A program made the position numbers and the translations under genes. From Perca fluviatilis (Eukaryota > Chordata > Actinopteri > Perciformes > Percidae): a DNA stretch of 64,000 nucleotides. Positions within the stretch are counted from its first letter, which is position 1. Each line of letters starts with the position of its first letter. Under the pieces are notes generated by a model that worked only from the letters and a program-made list of their open reading frames with translations, was not told where the DNA came from and ran no database searches. Positions 1-23,819 of the stretch are shown one piece after another. The DNA is taken from NCBI RefSeq assembly GCF_010015445.1, contig NC_053129.1:18566749-18630748 (forward strand), read 5' to 3'.

Positions 1-993
1 CCGCCACATAAAGGAAAACAGGTGGCCGTAAAGATTGCTCCTATTCAAACATGCCTCATCGTCTTTCCCCACTCATGTACACACACGCAGAGCAAGAATG
101 GACTGTCAGCCAGTATCTTTGTGTCTTAGGCCGTCTAAGTTATGAGCATACTGTACTGTATGATCTTACCAAGTTCATAACATTCAGCACACAGACTTCT
201 ACCAGCCTCACCCCTGCATCCATACTTTGGCTGCCACACGTTAAGGCCAGCAACCGTAAAAAAAAATGGATCTGGATGCTTTAAAGATGATCTGTTGCTC
301 TCATGTCCCAGGCTCTCACACTACCAAAACACAAGCTCTCCTCTTGACCTGATTTGTCTTGAAGCATGCTGGCTGGTGTGGTTTTGGGCCTGAGGTGTGG
401 AATGTGGTGCTGACGATGACACAAACCCCCACCCGCCCACCCCCAGCCCTCCACAAGGGGCCTCATCCAGCTGTCTTGTTGTGGTCAGATTCTCAGTACT
501 GTGCCCTATCACATGGGGAGGAGATAATCCCGCACTGGTCGGATCAGGCGCTCGCTGGGACAGGAAGGGCTGTCAGGGAGGGAGATGTACACCCGATGCT
601 GAAAGGGAGAGAAAAAAGAGACAGACAGACAGGAAAGTGAGAGAAAGAAAAACAGAGATCTTGCAGAAAACTGATACATTCAGCCAAAAACAGCAGCTTG
701 TTCCGTCTTATTCCCTGACCCTGCCATTCTTCAACATTATCTAACCATTTTTTTCCTCTCTGTCATTCTCTCTGCCCTCCTGCCTTGGGTCTCTGCCGTT
801 TGCAGCACCGCTAAGCTGTAAACTGAAACTGGTTAGCGCTGAGCTCTTAATTCTTGTCAGCGTCTATTAATTATGGGCCAGTTGGATGTTCCAGTTCAAA
901 CAGCCCCCGCGGATCTTGGAATTCTAACTCCGGCTGTTTGGTCACTTGTCGCTTGTCACAGCCACATGACCCCGCAGCCTGCAGTAGGGAAAA

Positions 994-1135
<142 letters not shown>

Positions 1136-1357
1136 CTGCCTGTGGGTGCATGCGTGTGTGCGGACGTGCATGCGTGTGCGTGTGTGCATGCATGTGAGGA
1201 TGGTGATAGATGTCAGGGACAAAAGCAGCAACAATTTGCTGTCAGTTAGTCTGACAAGTCTGTCAATTTAGGGTATACACCTGCTTGATACGTTTTTGCA
1301 TTACACAAGCTTATTGTTGTGAAAGCATTTACTGACTGCATGGCCCTTTATTAGGCC

Positions 1358-1362
<5 letters not shown>

Positions 1363-1442
<80 letters not shown>
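1363..1442. repeat. (GT)n microsatellite
   Basis: About 80 bp of uninterrupted GT dinucleotides in the esrrb intron. Confidence 0.95.
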
Positions 1443-1443
<1 letters not shown>

Positions 1444-2715
1444 ATTAAATAGAGAGAAGCTATTGAATTGATTTAATATCTGGAGTACATGCGTACAGTT
1501 TCCTGAAGCACAATTTATAATTTTAAATTTACCTTAACCAAGAGTAATGGTAGAAACAAGTACTAAAGTTCCATCTATCGCAAACCCAGTTCCAAGCTGC
1601 CTAACTGACTAATTAAAACCGCATCCACATGTGTTCAAAGAACAAGAAGTCTGTTTGCAAGCCTTATTGATTACTTTAAGGCGTACAAATGGAAAGCTGT
1701 GTTAGGAGAGGGACTCTCGATTTAGCTTCAATCTGCCAGGCATAAAATGATCTCACTGTGTTTGCTGGGAAGAATCAGCTCCCTCTGGGCACGGTGGGTA
1801 ATTAGGTTAGTGGATAGTCGGTGTCAGGAAATTGAAAGACCATCCTAATCGGATTCTTTTGTTTCCAGGGGAATCAAAGAAATGTATACGAGTCACTGGG
1901 AAATCTCACACGACTCAATTCCACTTGACCATGTAAAATCTGTTTGCTGTCCCTCAATGCTCAAACAACTTTTAATACAAGGGTGTAAATCCAGCACATA
2001 CGGTGCATCTGATGTAGCCTGTGTCCTTTGAGATGGCTTTCAAGATAATCCCTGATATGTCAGTTTGTATACTAACTAGATACTTACACTCTTCCATCTG
2101 CAACAAGGAGGTATTGAACTCTTTCTGTTAAAAGGTCGAAAATAAAAGAAAAAAACTAGTAGTCCCAGTTACAGTATATGCATATATAATGACTTACTTA
2201 CATACAGGATTATACAACAAGTAGATCTGACCAGACAACCTGATTGGTCAACTAGACATTTAGAACATGCTCAAATCAGCATGACATCACACCCAGAGCT
2301 ATTTGAGCACACCTGGCGCATCACTTAAAATATCACTCCGCCATTTCTGTCAACACTACGGAGTTGAATTAAAACACTATTTAAAAATATTTGTATTTGT
2401 AATTGATGTAATAAATGAAAGCACCTCGGTCCTAGCCGCATCACTGTCATTAAAGCAAACCCCTCTTGTGTAATATTGCTTAAATAAAGTACTACAAAAG
2501 GCTTCCTTAACGTGCTATAACTAGAAAAATAGCTGTGTATGATACTGAAGAAATACTCAGTTTATAATAAATGTAAAAAATAATAAAAACACTGAAATCC
2601 TTGAGAGAGATTTATGACTCAGCAATATATTATGCAAATAGTCTTTTATCATGTTAAAAGCTTTAAAGTTTCTTTGGTGCAGCAGCCATTTATACATGTG
2701 TAATATTTTTTGCAG

Positions 2716-12656
<9,941 letters not shown>

Positions 12657-14400
12657 CACCTGGGCCAGATGTTTGACAGACAGCAGCATCACCCAATGGG
12701 AGGCAAGGGTCAGCCCATAAAAAATAAAGGTGGTGTGCCAATTGAGAGTGAAAGGATGAAGCTTGGACTACTGAGTCATGTTAACACTTTTAAATGGTAA
12801 TACACATAAAAGAAAAGGGGACTTGAAATAGTTTTGAAAAGGGTGAATATCAACTTGATTGACATGGGATCATGATGATGTATATAAAGATGTTGTGTAC
12901 AGAAATCAGGCAACCAAGGTCTTGTTATAACCAGAGACCCAATGCTCTATATCACCTGAAGCTTCTGTGAATTTGTTTCTTATCTTATTTTCATCTCAAA
13001 ATGGAAGTGTGTTAATATAAATGTCCTGAAGAACCCTACGGCTACGTAGCCACATTATGTGTTTTTGGTTATTTTTTCCATATTTTCTAATCTCAGTTGT
13101 TAAAGCAATAGTCTCTAACTGGTCTACATATAATATGTGTACTGTATATTGTGTGAAATTGCACTGGGAGGGGGGTGAGAGAATTGCTAGACATATTCTT
13201 ATATTCGTCATCAAAGAAAGCGGTACCCGCCATGGGTCTGTAGGACTCTCTCGATTTCCTCGTAATGTATTTACCTCGTAGTAGCTTCATTGACTCAGCG
13301 GTTAGAGTCAACTTGGTGCTTACAGAAGGACATTGGTTGGCTGGTGATCAGAGTTCACAAAGAGTTTGCACTAAGCATCTGTGAATAATGTGGCAATAAT
13401 GGGTATTGTAATAGCGAGCTCTGTCTGGTAGCCTCTGAGTCTCAGTCAGTGGTTTTTGCTTATGGACACTAAACTCCCTCCTCATTCTTCACTTCTATCT
13501 GTGTTCAGTGTCATACACAAATATTGGCAACTAAGCATACTGTGAAAAATACACATGATAAGCTAATATTCTGTGCTGAGAATTTTAAACTATGGCTTGT
13601 TAAAACATATTTATTTTATTTAAATACAGGTACAATAACTGCAACATCTATGCAATTTAATGCAATCTAAAATGATGTGTAATGCAACCTCGTAGCCCTG
13701 CAATAAATACTACCTTTGTAAAGTTTATAATGTTCAGTTTGTGTCACATAGGTGCTGATTCAACTCTCTGGTTGTTTTGAGTCCATAGTTTGTGATGGTG
13801 CAGTATTAGATTGCATTATATTGTATAGGTTTTGCTTTTTTTCATATCCACACCCCTTTGTTTAGGTTGTATGCTCAAACAAGTGTCACTATATTGATAG
13901 CATTAATTCCACAGCTAATCACATTAGTCCTTTGTTTGTTTTTCGTCAAAGTCTTGTGTGATACCAAAGTCTGTATGATCGCATCTAAACTATTTTTTAA
14001 TGATCCAATATTTTGTTCTCAGTGTGGACTACAGGTTAAATATTGTGGCTCTGAGAGAGGAGATTTTGACATTTTGACTCTGTTGTCGCTGGGCATTAAG
14101 ATTTCCAAATAACTCAAGTGAGAAAAAAAAACTCAACAAAGCCCCCACGTCTTTATGAATGGACTCAAACTGGGCTTGATCTCTCCCCTTTCAAACTATT
14201 TCAGCAAGGCCAAAATTCGCCCGTATATAAATGGCCAATAGACGTTTTCGCATGCAAGTACACACATCTGCCACAGCTTACGTTTGACAGATAATGTCTC
14301 CTTTTTATCCTTGTGATCTTTTTGAGTTTCAAGATGGCAAGTTCAAATAAAACTAATGCATTTTTTTTAAACTGAGGGTTTTGAGTCCCTTTGTCTCCTT
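12657..14400 (+). other. esrrb: esrrb 3' UTR with alternative poly(A) signals
   Basis: No coding sequence follows the stop codon. Canonical AATAAA hexamers lie at 12723-12728, 13702-13707 and 14346-14351. The second is followed within about 30 nt by a GT-rich stretch and is the best candidate for the main cleavage site. The first is only about 70 nt after the stop. The 3' end is inferred, since no transcript data are available. Confidence 0.5.
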
Positions 14401-17328
14401 GATTGTTAAAGTCTAAAATGGCAGCCTTTTAAAACTATTTGCTAGACTTTACTGCAGGTTTAAATGTTTAAGTGCAACGATATAATGACACTTGTGTTTC
14501 TGAGAATAACTTGAATTACTCTGAATTGAAACAGACTATATCAGACCTCAGATTACGGCTCACTGATGTTCTGTATTTTTCGACAATTATTTTGCTCTTT
14601 TATCTTTAATGAAGGTGCAAATCATTCAGACGGGCACTGAATGTTCATGTCTAGAAACGCTGACACTGAGTTGCTCTAACTAATTTTAAAAATCTGTATA
14701 CTCCAGAAGTGATAGTAAACTTGTATAGGGTAATATCTAACAATTGTAAACCAATTGCCAAATTATTCAAAGAAAGCAATCAGAATAATGTAATAGTTAT
14801 AAACATGTTATCATAAGATCAAAATAATACAATAAGCAGCTGCTCTTAGGATTTTAGTGAGACAGATATTGTCCCTTATCAACACTTTAAAGCAGTAGTG
14901 TCTTAAAAGTGTTTTAAAGTGCCATTAGCTTCTGCCTAAACGAGAAGAAAACATAAAGCCAAGCCACCAGTAACTACAGCCAGTTTCTATACTTGAAATG
15001 ATCCCCACAGGAACAGACGCTATTGATTCACTGTAATGTAATGCATATATAATTCTAACGCAGTACAGTAGAGAATACAATTCCCATGATACACTTCCCC
15101 AAATGTGTAACCAGCTAAACCATCCCCAATTGAAAACAAGGGATGTATCACTGCTGTACAGTAGCAAACCAAAGCATAATTTCTTCAAATACTTGGGGAA
15201 ACTGATAAAACTGCATTTTGAGCCTGACTGATGTTATTTACAGTATATTATTAATGGTTGTACCTTCTATCTGCTTATCATCCAGCTGTGCGTCATTTCA
15301 TTTTCAGCATCCTCTAAAACCTACGATGGTGGTGAAAACCTTTGATCTTTTTTTTATTCAGTCGATATACGCATTGATCAAGCATCAGCCTCTTTGTCGA
15401 TAGAGACGCTGCTGTGTGAAGCCTCGCCCTGTAGCCTAACTATGAGAAGAAACTAAAATAAGTGATGTTTTTCATATTACCATGGTTAAAGGAGAGTGTT
15501 TTAAGTGTTGATAAACACGTTCTGGCCCATAACTTCTCTTCTACACGTACCTTCTCTGTGCACTTTGAAGACTGATCGTAGTTAATTGTTTCCCAACTTT
15601 CCCTGCTTCTCAAATTAATATTAGAAAATAAAAGAAAAATGCTTAATTTATTTCCAGAGTTCTAAAATGGTTCTACTACATCCAATTAATTCTAATTGTC
15701 TCCTTAGCTGAAATTCTCAATAGAAATGGAGCAATTAAATTTCTGCTTTGGCTCTACCTTGGGGACGAGAGACATTTTATTTCGGTTGACAGTGGGGAGG
15801 GTTTGTCAAAACCTTTACAAAGGCGATTTCATGGGGGTCTGTAATAGTTTCATAACAGACCGATCACTGGGCTATGCAAGGCAAATATGGCCACCCCTTG
15901 TGTTGTGGAGCATCAGACATTTAGTTGTGCTTTGTTTACAATGTGGACATATTGTACAGTGGTGTGCGTTGCAAATGTATTGTGCATATTTCACCATACT
16001 ATACTGTAGCTGCTGTGCATTGATATAACTATGATCGTTTGTTTTATTTGCCCATTTAATGAATTTCTCATGATTTATCAGCAACTTCAACACACACATT
16101 TAGAGCCCACCTGAATAGCTGCGTAATATAAATCACTGTAATGAGTCGTGAGTCTGTTATATTTGGTCTAAGGTGAGATATTTTTTTTTCCTTTCTGGGT
16201 CTTTGTGTCTCTCAATGCTGAAACACACACTCTACGTTATCATCGATTTTGGTTTTCAGCACAGCAGGACGTATAGCGAGTGAAGTAGTCTAGACCCTAT
16301 ACCTCAATTCATATTTTGAAAATTACACTGGGTTTGGAAACGGGCCATGGGTTCCTCCTGGGAATCAGTGGCACAGAAATAAAGTGACATCACTGACTGG
16401 GTATTAAAAAAAATGTAGATGAACCTGCTGCAATTGGGGAACACATTCCTCGGAGGAGAAAGCTGCTTATTCGCTGTTCCATTTGCGGACTTATCTCCAT
16501 GCACTCAGATGACGAGATTTACATAAAACATGGATAAACCTCCCTGGCCGTCCCTGGTCCGCGGTGTATAAAGGACCCTGCTAGGTGTATGTACCGTAGA
16601 CATGTGATTACCCAAGAGGTTTACTCCCCTTAAAAGCAATATGTTAGCAATTGTGATATATGAATCAATTTGGCTCATTTTAATTATAAACTTACCCTAT
16701 GCTTGGAATAGGACAGGGTAACTATGCACACACAGTCCTGGGGAGACATTGAGAAAAAAATTTACAAAAAATTGGGATTAACAAGCAAAAAGCCAACCAC
16801 AGCTGGGTTTCACTGGACAGTATTGTGTGACATTTTCTTGTGTTTTGTTTGTTGTGTTCATGCCTAATGTACCCATGTGTAAATATATGCTTTTTTTTGG
16901 AGTGAGTCAGATCTAAGAGTGCACTGAATGTACAGTGACAATAAAATCACATGGTTTATGTAATCATTGCAAATTATTTCTTTGAATACCTTCAAGCTAA
17001 CGAAACATTCTTTCAGGATAACAAGAGCCTTTATGGATACCAAAAAAGAAAATCCCACACTGCTATCTTGTTTGTTCTACATGAACGTGACATTGTTTCA
17101 ACCACAGTGGTCTTTGTCAGATTCTAAACCCAATCCTCAGTCCTGAGGAAGACCTTTATGATCTTTTTTGTGCAGATTGTCACCCAGCATCTACGAAGAT
17201 GCTTGGATAGATGAACCTTGTGATGATTGACTCCATGGATACCCTCAACAAAACTGTATCTTTGAGTCTATAAAACACTTTGAGCATCAGTTTGATAAAC
17301 TCTAAAATATGTGAATATACCGAATAAG

Positions 17329-17330
<2 letters not shown>
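14400..17330. other. Intergenic, no gene seen
   Basis: AT-rich sequence without a credible exon. A stretch around 15726-15900 is less simple and carries an open frame of about 100 codons from 15726, but it resembles no family I know and has no start context or neighbours that argue for a gene. Confidence 0.5.

Positions 17331-17371
<41 letters not shown>
17330..17371. repeat. (AT)n microsatellite at Tc1-derivative insertion
   Basis: A 42-bp TA array directly abuts the 5' end of the Tc1 derivative, and a second TA array follows its 3' end. Tc1 elements duplicate a TA target, so a TA array is a natural landing site. Confidence 0.9.
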
Positions 17372-17374
<3 letters not shown>

Positions 17375-17909
17375 TACAGGCCAAAAGTTTGGACACACCT
17401 TCTCACTCAATGCGTTTTTTTATTTATTTTCATGACTATTTACATTGTAGATTCTCACTAAAGGCATCAAAACTATGAATGAACGCATATGGAATTATGT
17501 ACTTAACAAAAAAGTGTGAAATAACTGAAAACATAGTCTTATATTTTAGATTCTTCAAAGTAGCCACCCTTTGCTTTTTTTATTATTAAGGGAAAATATT
17601 CCACTAATTACACCTGACAAAACACACCTGTGAAGTGAAAACCATTTCAGGTGACTACCTCATGAAGCTCATTGAGAGAACACCAAGGGTTTGCAGTGCT
17701 ATCAAAAAAAGCAAAGGGTGGCTACTTTGAGGAATCTAAAATATAAGACGCTTTTTCAGTTATTTCACACTTTTTTGTTAAGTACATAATTCCATATGTG
17801 TTCATTCATAGTTTTGATGCCTTCAGTGAGAATCTACAATGTAAATAGTCATGAAAATAAAGGAAATGCATTGAATGAGAAGGTGTGTCCAAACTTTTGG
17901 CCTGTACTG
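17372..17909. mobile_element. Non-autonomous Tc1-like element (internally deleted, 538 bp)
   Basis: The element begins CAGTACAGGCCAAAAGTTTG and ends with the inverted complement ...TTGGCCTGTACTG. Both ends are flanked by TA. The inverted repeats extend about 180 bp inward (past CACACTTTTTTG). The middle lacks a transposase, and its sequence matches both ends of the transposase-bearing copy at 57107-58621, including AAAGTAGCCACCCTTTGC and AAGCTCATTGAGAGAACACC. It is therefore a deletion derivative of that family, mobile only with a transposase supplied in trans. Confidence 0.92.
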
Positions 17910-17910
17910 T

Positions 17911-17975
17911 ATATATATATATATATATATATAGGCTGGTATATATATATATATATATATATAGGCTGGTATATA
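17911..17975. repeat. (TA)n with duplicated GGCTGG unit
   Basis: TA array, AGGCTGG, TA array, AGGCTGG, TATAG: a tandem duplication of about 28-30 bp immediately after the Tc1 derivative, probably from replication slippage. Confidence 0.85.
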
Positions 17976-18979
17976 GTATGGTATGCAACAATACTGATGG
18001 TTTTGGCTTTTAACAGGTAAATAAAATGTTAATGTTTTCACCCTACAATGATAATACTGACACTATATAATGTAAAAAAATATATATTTTATTGGAATTT
18101 TGCCCTAACATAAAAAAAATATGCAGAGCTTTAACATTACCTACAGTAGATTAAAGACTCAGTTAAAATCACATTTGCAGTTTGACATTTTTTATTCAAT
18201 GGTTATTAACAAAATAATAGTGAGTACTCGTCATGCTTTCATTAGACACATCTATTAGTGTTACAGTACAGCCTTGTCCTGATCTCAGCATATGAAATGT
18301 ACAGTCAAACGGTTCCTAGCATGACCAATCATGTGTGCATCTGTCTGTGTGCACTTTAGCAAGAGGGTGCCTTGGGGTGTAACGGCATCCTCCTGCCCCG
18401 ACTGTCAGTTGGTTTGCTGTCTACACGATGTCCCGTTTGACCTTGCGTTGGCTACAACACTGGCTGAATGCACATCTGACACACTCTGTTCCTTTGTGGT
18501 GCAATCCTGTGGAAGTCATTTCATTTACTAGGCTTTAAACTTTAGGGGTTGGGGGAGTAAGTCTGTGTTTAATCAGCCTGCCACAAACCATTCCCTTAAA
18601 CAAAATCAACTATGGTGTCCAGCGAAAACATCTCTCAACAGAAGATTGAATTAAACAAATAAATGGACTTGTCACTTTTCCATTTTTTTTATTTATTCTC
18701 TTGGCACGGCTACGCCTGCCACTCCATATTATTGCTGGCAATAACAACTGTGTATTAACTTGTGGAATGTTCTGCACAGTACATCAGCAATACCAGTATG
18801 TTAGTGTAGTGAATGTACAAGTGTCATCCATTGGCACTTAACCTTTATGCATCAATAGGAATTTCTTTCGGCTTTTTAATTTTCCGATCATTTTGGCGGT
18901 GTGAATTCATATGGCATACATTTTGGCAAGGGTGTGAGGTTTTCTTTTCGAATTTTGGAAGAAGTTCAACCTCAGCTCC

Positions 18980-19013
<34 letters not shown>

Positions 19014-20450
19014 TCAATAATAACTAAAATAAAATAACTACAGACACTCAGCCTCACCCTCAAGGACAAAAATGTCCCCATTGAAACCCATTTAAAATAC
19101 ACCAACCATTACAGCATTTTGAGGCAGACATTTTTGTCCTCTAAGGACACCAAAGCAACTTTTTTAAAGGGATGCACAAGGCTTAGGGCCGCTAAAAAAA
19201 CACTGAAGAAAAAAAACTCCAAGGAAAGTCAAATAATAAAACATAATCACCTGTCTCATACACTTCTCATCATTGCCGCTCTTCCCTCGTAGGATTGTGA
19301 GTATTCTTTTCTCTGTTTTCAGTCTTTTAGGAGGGATTTAGGGCATGGCCCACTGTCCTCAGAGTGACTTTCCATCATGTAAACCATGTTTTATTCTCCT
19401 TAAATCGTCACCAGTCGTCGGGCCTGCCGGTGCTTTAGAAGGGGCATTGACACTGTCACACAGTTAATCAGGCAACCTTGTTGCCTACCTCTTTCAGAAA
19501 ATCTATGATCACACTGTTAGTGCAACCTTGTATTGTCACCACTACTACCGTACACTCACACTCCTTTCTTTTGCCTCATGTGAGGATTATTCAGCAGCTG
19601 AGGTGAGAGTCCACCGAGGAATAGGCTGTAAAGTGTCAGTCATGGTTACCCAGAGTGGTGTTGTCTTAGACAATGTAACTAGGTGAAAGTGAGGGAAGGA
19701 GATAAGAAACCATCAATATGCTTCCTGTGTAAATTGAAGAAGGTCATGATTTATGGCTCCCGGCTACAGCGTACATACATGCTGAATCTACTCTTTTTTT
19801 CTCCCTCTGTCGCCTGGCTCAAGGACAGGTAAGGGTGCCTTTCTCTGCAGCTCATCCCCACCACCATGCAGTCTGTGGCACTTTGTGTTAGACAGCCATG
19901 AGAAAGGCCAGTGTTTTTCAAAATGAATTGAGCGCCATCTATAGGCAGCCACACTGACTGAGTGATGGTACCTCGGGCGTGCAGAGAGTTCAGAAAAGAA
20001 ACAGATGTGTATTATAATGGTGCACTTCACTACCTGTGATACTCCTCATCCTCTCCTCTTTAGGGTTTTCATCACCTCATCAGTCACGTCCGTCTTTCAG
20101 TCTCCTTTTACTTGGGGACTCAGACAGAGATGGGACAGCTGTGGGTTTTCTAAGGCCTCGCAACAGCTGCAAACCCTGCATGGCATTGCATCTGTTCAAG
20201 TCTTGCAGCATTATGGCCTGTATCTCATCTAAAGCAAGTTACATTATAGTTCATAGTGGGGTTCTCTCTGGTCTTACCCTATTAACCAGTGAGCAGATGG
20301 AAATTATATGGTAGGGCGTTTGGCCTGAAAATGGACTTGCAAGCATCTTGCCGTCTTAAGCACGCAGCTTAAAATGGGACAATTTAAATAGGGCCACATG
20401 AGAGAAATCAGGACTCGGTTGTAAATTCATTCGAGGTAGCACAATGAATA
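17976..20450. other. Intergenic, repeats only
   Basis: No supportable gene. It contains an (ATA)n array (18978-19012) and, at 19064-19135, two inverted copies of a GGACAAAAATGTCC-like word, which suggests a degraded fold-back repeat. The rest is unremarkable single-copy-looking DNA. Confidence 0.5.
18978..19012. repeat. (ATA)n microsatellite
   Basis: About 35 bp of ATA/TAA trinucleotides. Confidence 0.9.
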
Positions 20451-20640
20451 CCATTAACTCCACTCTGAATCTTAAAGTTTATTATTTATTGGGATGATTT
20501 ATTATGTCTGGGCGCCTCTGACGTTGTTACTTTGCCTTTGGAGGGAGCCAGACGTAACAAATGGAGCACTCATTAGCATTTGACCTCCACATTATGCTTT
20601 GTTTACCTGCCTTTCCTCACCTCCATATCTCCTCAGACAA
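20450..20640. promoter_or_regulatory. Possible conserved non-coding element
   Basis: Complex, low-repeat sequence with several TTTATTA and ATTAG homeobox-like cores (for example GATGATTTATTATGTCTGG and CACTCATTAGCATTTGACC) and no coding frame. Its texture resembles vertebrate developmental enhancers, but conservation was not tested. Confidence 0.25.
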
Positions 20641-21435
20641 AATCAGGGCTTTCACAGAACGCCGTGAGTGTGACACAGTTTTGTTGCTGGGCGGCAAAGG
20701 TAAGTACCACATTTGCATTGCAAGATTTCTCAAACAACTTGAGCATGCAGAACCAAGGGGGGGGGGGGAGGGGGGAGTGTTCTGCTCCTCTGGGACGTAG
20801 CCACTCCCAGACGCTGTCGTCTAGGCTCTGGAGTCCTGACAGCTGCTGAAATCCCCAGAGATGATCGAAAGAAGTATGAACAAAAGTTACAGTAAAGAGT
20901 CACAGGCACATTCTGTTGTGTTTGGATAGGAAGTTTTTTTCACCACTAATTGCTTATGGCAAGAAATGTCATGAATGCCTTATATAACATGGAGCTTTTC
21001 TTCACCCGTGACAGTGATCATACATTATGGTTGCAGAGCCATTAAAAAAATAAAAACATTCAGCAGCTGCAGGTTTAAATAAGTGGTTTACAAATAAAAG
21101 ATAAAAATTGCATAAAAGGAATTTTAGTGTATGTAAATAAGCTGTGCCATGTCCGATGTTCATTCATACAGTACAACCATATCAGAAAAAGAGAAGACAC
21201 TTGATATAAGCTACAGGAAAAATCAAATCAAATGAAAAAAAAATGTATTAAATGTAGCTGAACAACTACTTTATCTATAAAAGATAAAGAAAAACATCAT
21301 TACAATTGCAATTATATGCTCTGTGCAATATTAACATTTCCACGTCTCGTGGGCAGGCAGGTCATGCATACAGTATGTGTAAAGAGAATCATAAGCAACA
21401 AGTAATGGCAAATTGGCAAACATCCACAAAAATAC

Positions 21436-21436
<1 letters not shown>

Positions 21437-21497
<61 letters not shown>
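21437..21497. repeat. (CA)n microsatellite
   Basis: About 60 bp of CA dinucleotides. Confidence 0.95.
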
Positions 21498-21500
<3 letters not shown>

Positions 21501-21639
21501 ACATGTTATATTACCAGACTGCGGGGTGTGGCAGGTAGCTGTGTGTGCTGTAGTTAATTGCACAACGAGAAACTGCTCTCTAATTTATTTCTTGCCTGTC
21601 CATACAAGAGTGATCATGAAAACCCATTCATTTCACAGA

Positions 21640-21800
21640 ACACAATTTTCATATTTAATGAGCATGACTCCAATACAATTACAGTAATTAGTCAAATCTC
21701 ACTCACGGCCAATGGAGCTCACCACCATTATTAGTGGATCTTATTAATGATGTTGCACATGTGGTGCTCATAGGGTAATTGAGGGCATGTGTGGGTATGG
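21640..21800. promoter_or_regulatory. Possible conserved non-coding element
   Basis: Dense ATTA/TAAT cores (CAATTACAGTAATTAGTC, CCATTATTAGTGG, TTATTAATGATG) in otherwise complex sequence with no frame. This is typical of homeodomain-responsive enhancers, by inference from texture only. Confidence 0.28.
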
Positions 21801-22559
21801 GAACAGGGGTACTGGGGAATGCCAAGCAGTGGTGGTGTCAGTCTGTTTTCTGTCTATACCTTATGTTAAATGGGGATCTGCTTGATTTTAACTTTGAGGT
21901 ATTTAAACATGGTGGCGAGCAGTACTATTGATTGTGGATTTTGCTTTAGCCTTAAATAGCATAACCAAAATTCTACATAAATTCAATTCAATCACTGAGA
22001 TCGGTTTGTTGCTCCGTCAGTTGACCTGAAAGTTAGTATTTTACAAGCTACTTAAATAATTGGATATCAGTTCCCAGCATCCCCGCTGTGCACCGGATCC
22101 AGGAGGATCACAACAAAAAAGACAAAAGGGAGACGCTGGGAAAAGAAGCCCATTTACTGTGAGTAATGACACTGCAGTGTCTGACATTTTGTAGGTTTGT
22201 AGAGCTTCTCTTTTCAGACTGACCCTTATTAAACCTATAGAGCTGCGTTGTATCTGCAACTAGAGAATGCCGGAGCAATTGGCACATCTTCCCCTAATAT
22301 GGAAGAACATTTTTTCTTTGTGATGGTATGAGCAGCTGTGATGAGTAGGTTTTATAATATGGACTTAAATCTGTGATATTATATTTAGAAATCTGATTGA
22401 TTTACATTTTGCTAACATCTTTCAAAAAGGTGGAACCAACACAAAAGGCAACATATTGAATACACACCATGGTGAACGCTATGTGTGATGTAGTTTCATG
22501 TGCTTTAAACCAGTTAGTGTCAGCGTTGATGTTTATAAAGAAGCAATAATTTTAAACAG

Positions 22560-22770
22560 AGAAAAGTGACTTAATGGCCTCTTATCCAATTAAGGGCAGT
22601 GTCACCACTGAGTTAATGAGTGTGACGCCGTAACAGAAAAACCTCTTTTAACACAGCATAATTAGCGGAACATGGTGGAATTAGACAGCAGCAATGACAG
22701 CGCTTTGGTCTTTTTATAATTAAACACGGGGAAAAGACAACAATTAAGCCAGATCTTAAAACCCCAGTCT
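22560..22770. promoter_or_regulatory. Possible conserved non-coding element
   Basis: Contains CCAATTAAGGGCAGTG, GAGTTAATGAGTGTGACG and ATAATTAGCGGAAC in a complex, non-coding context. Conservation is unverified. Confidence 0.27.
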
Positions 22771-22995
22771 CATTCAAGCCAGAGAGGACATGCATTGTTT
22801 TTGGGAAAGCTCTTGAGACGAAGCTGCTGTTGTGTGAAGTTTGAATTACAGTTCAAAGACAAGAGCTGAAAGTGAGGGAGGTCATGACAACAATGTGACA
22901 GATTCATGGAGGCCTGAGACTCAAACACAGCTACTGTGCTGCAGTAGGTGCCGTGTTTGGTATAGAGAACTGAATGACATCTATTGTTAATTTCA

Positions 22996-23150
22996 CCCCC
23001 CCCATTTGTTTTTTTTGTGTTGGGGGGGAAAAAGAAAAAGAGGGGGGGGGGTTTATTTTTTTTTTGGAAAAAAAATTTAAAAAAAAAAAGGGGGTCCAAA
23101 AAAACGGGGGAGGGCACCCCCCCAAACAAAAAAAAAACCCAAAACTGCAT
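22996..23150. other. Anomalous homopolymer-rich block
   Basis: About 155 bp made almost entirely of runs of 3 to 11 identical bases (C8, T8, G7, A5, G10, T10, A8, A11, G5, A7, C7, A10). It is neither a simple microsatellite nor normal sequence. It reads like low-quality or gap-filled sequence, and frames across it should not be trusted. Confidence 0.7.
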
Positions 23151-23819
23151 CTATATTAGTTTGAACACAAAATGTTCTAATATAAAAGACATATTGGTAT
23201 GTCCAGGTGAGAATAATATTGTGTTAATCCTCTTGGTTTATAAGCAAACACCTGAAAAACTCCCATCAGTCTCAGCTGTGTGTTGAGTTTAGTACTAATT
23301 AGCTAATGTTAGCATGCTAACTCATCACAATGGAAATACGGTAAACCCATTGTACCTACTCAGCACCAAACAACAGACAGACATAATTTGGGAATAGCTG
23401 GTGAATATAGTGGAGCATTTAGCAGCTTAAGAGAGAGATAGAGAGTGGAATATTAGACTTACATTCACCAAGTGGCCAGACACACAAGTGCAAATGAATG
23501 TTAATGTTGCTATGACCTCATAAGGAGCAGATTCCAGATCGGCCCATCTGAGCTTTCATTTTCTCAAAGACAGAGCAGGATACCCAGGGCTCGGTTTACA
23601 CTTATCACCATTTCAAGCCACTGGGGGAACGCATATTAATGTTAAAAAAAACTCATAAAGTAAATGGGACGTTTAAATAATATTGTAAATAAGTCGACAT
23701 TGACTTTACATTCCAAGTGAGTGATCAGTTCATCTGAAAGGGTTTTATTTGTTTGTGGAAATCAGTTCTCCTACCATGGCCTTCCTCAGGACTTAGTAGT
23801 GACGGGCTGTTGGGATGCA

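Noticed and set aside
15726..16028. 100-codon frame in the intergenic region
   Set aside because: It resembles no family, and there is no splice partner, promoter or poly(A) context to support a gene.
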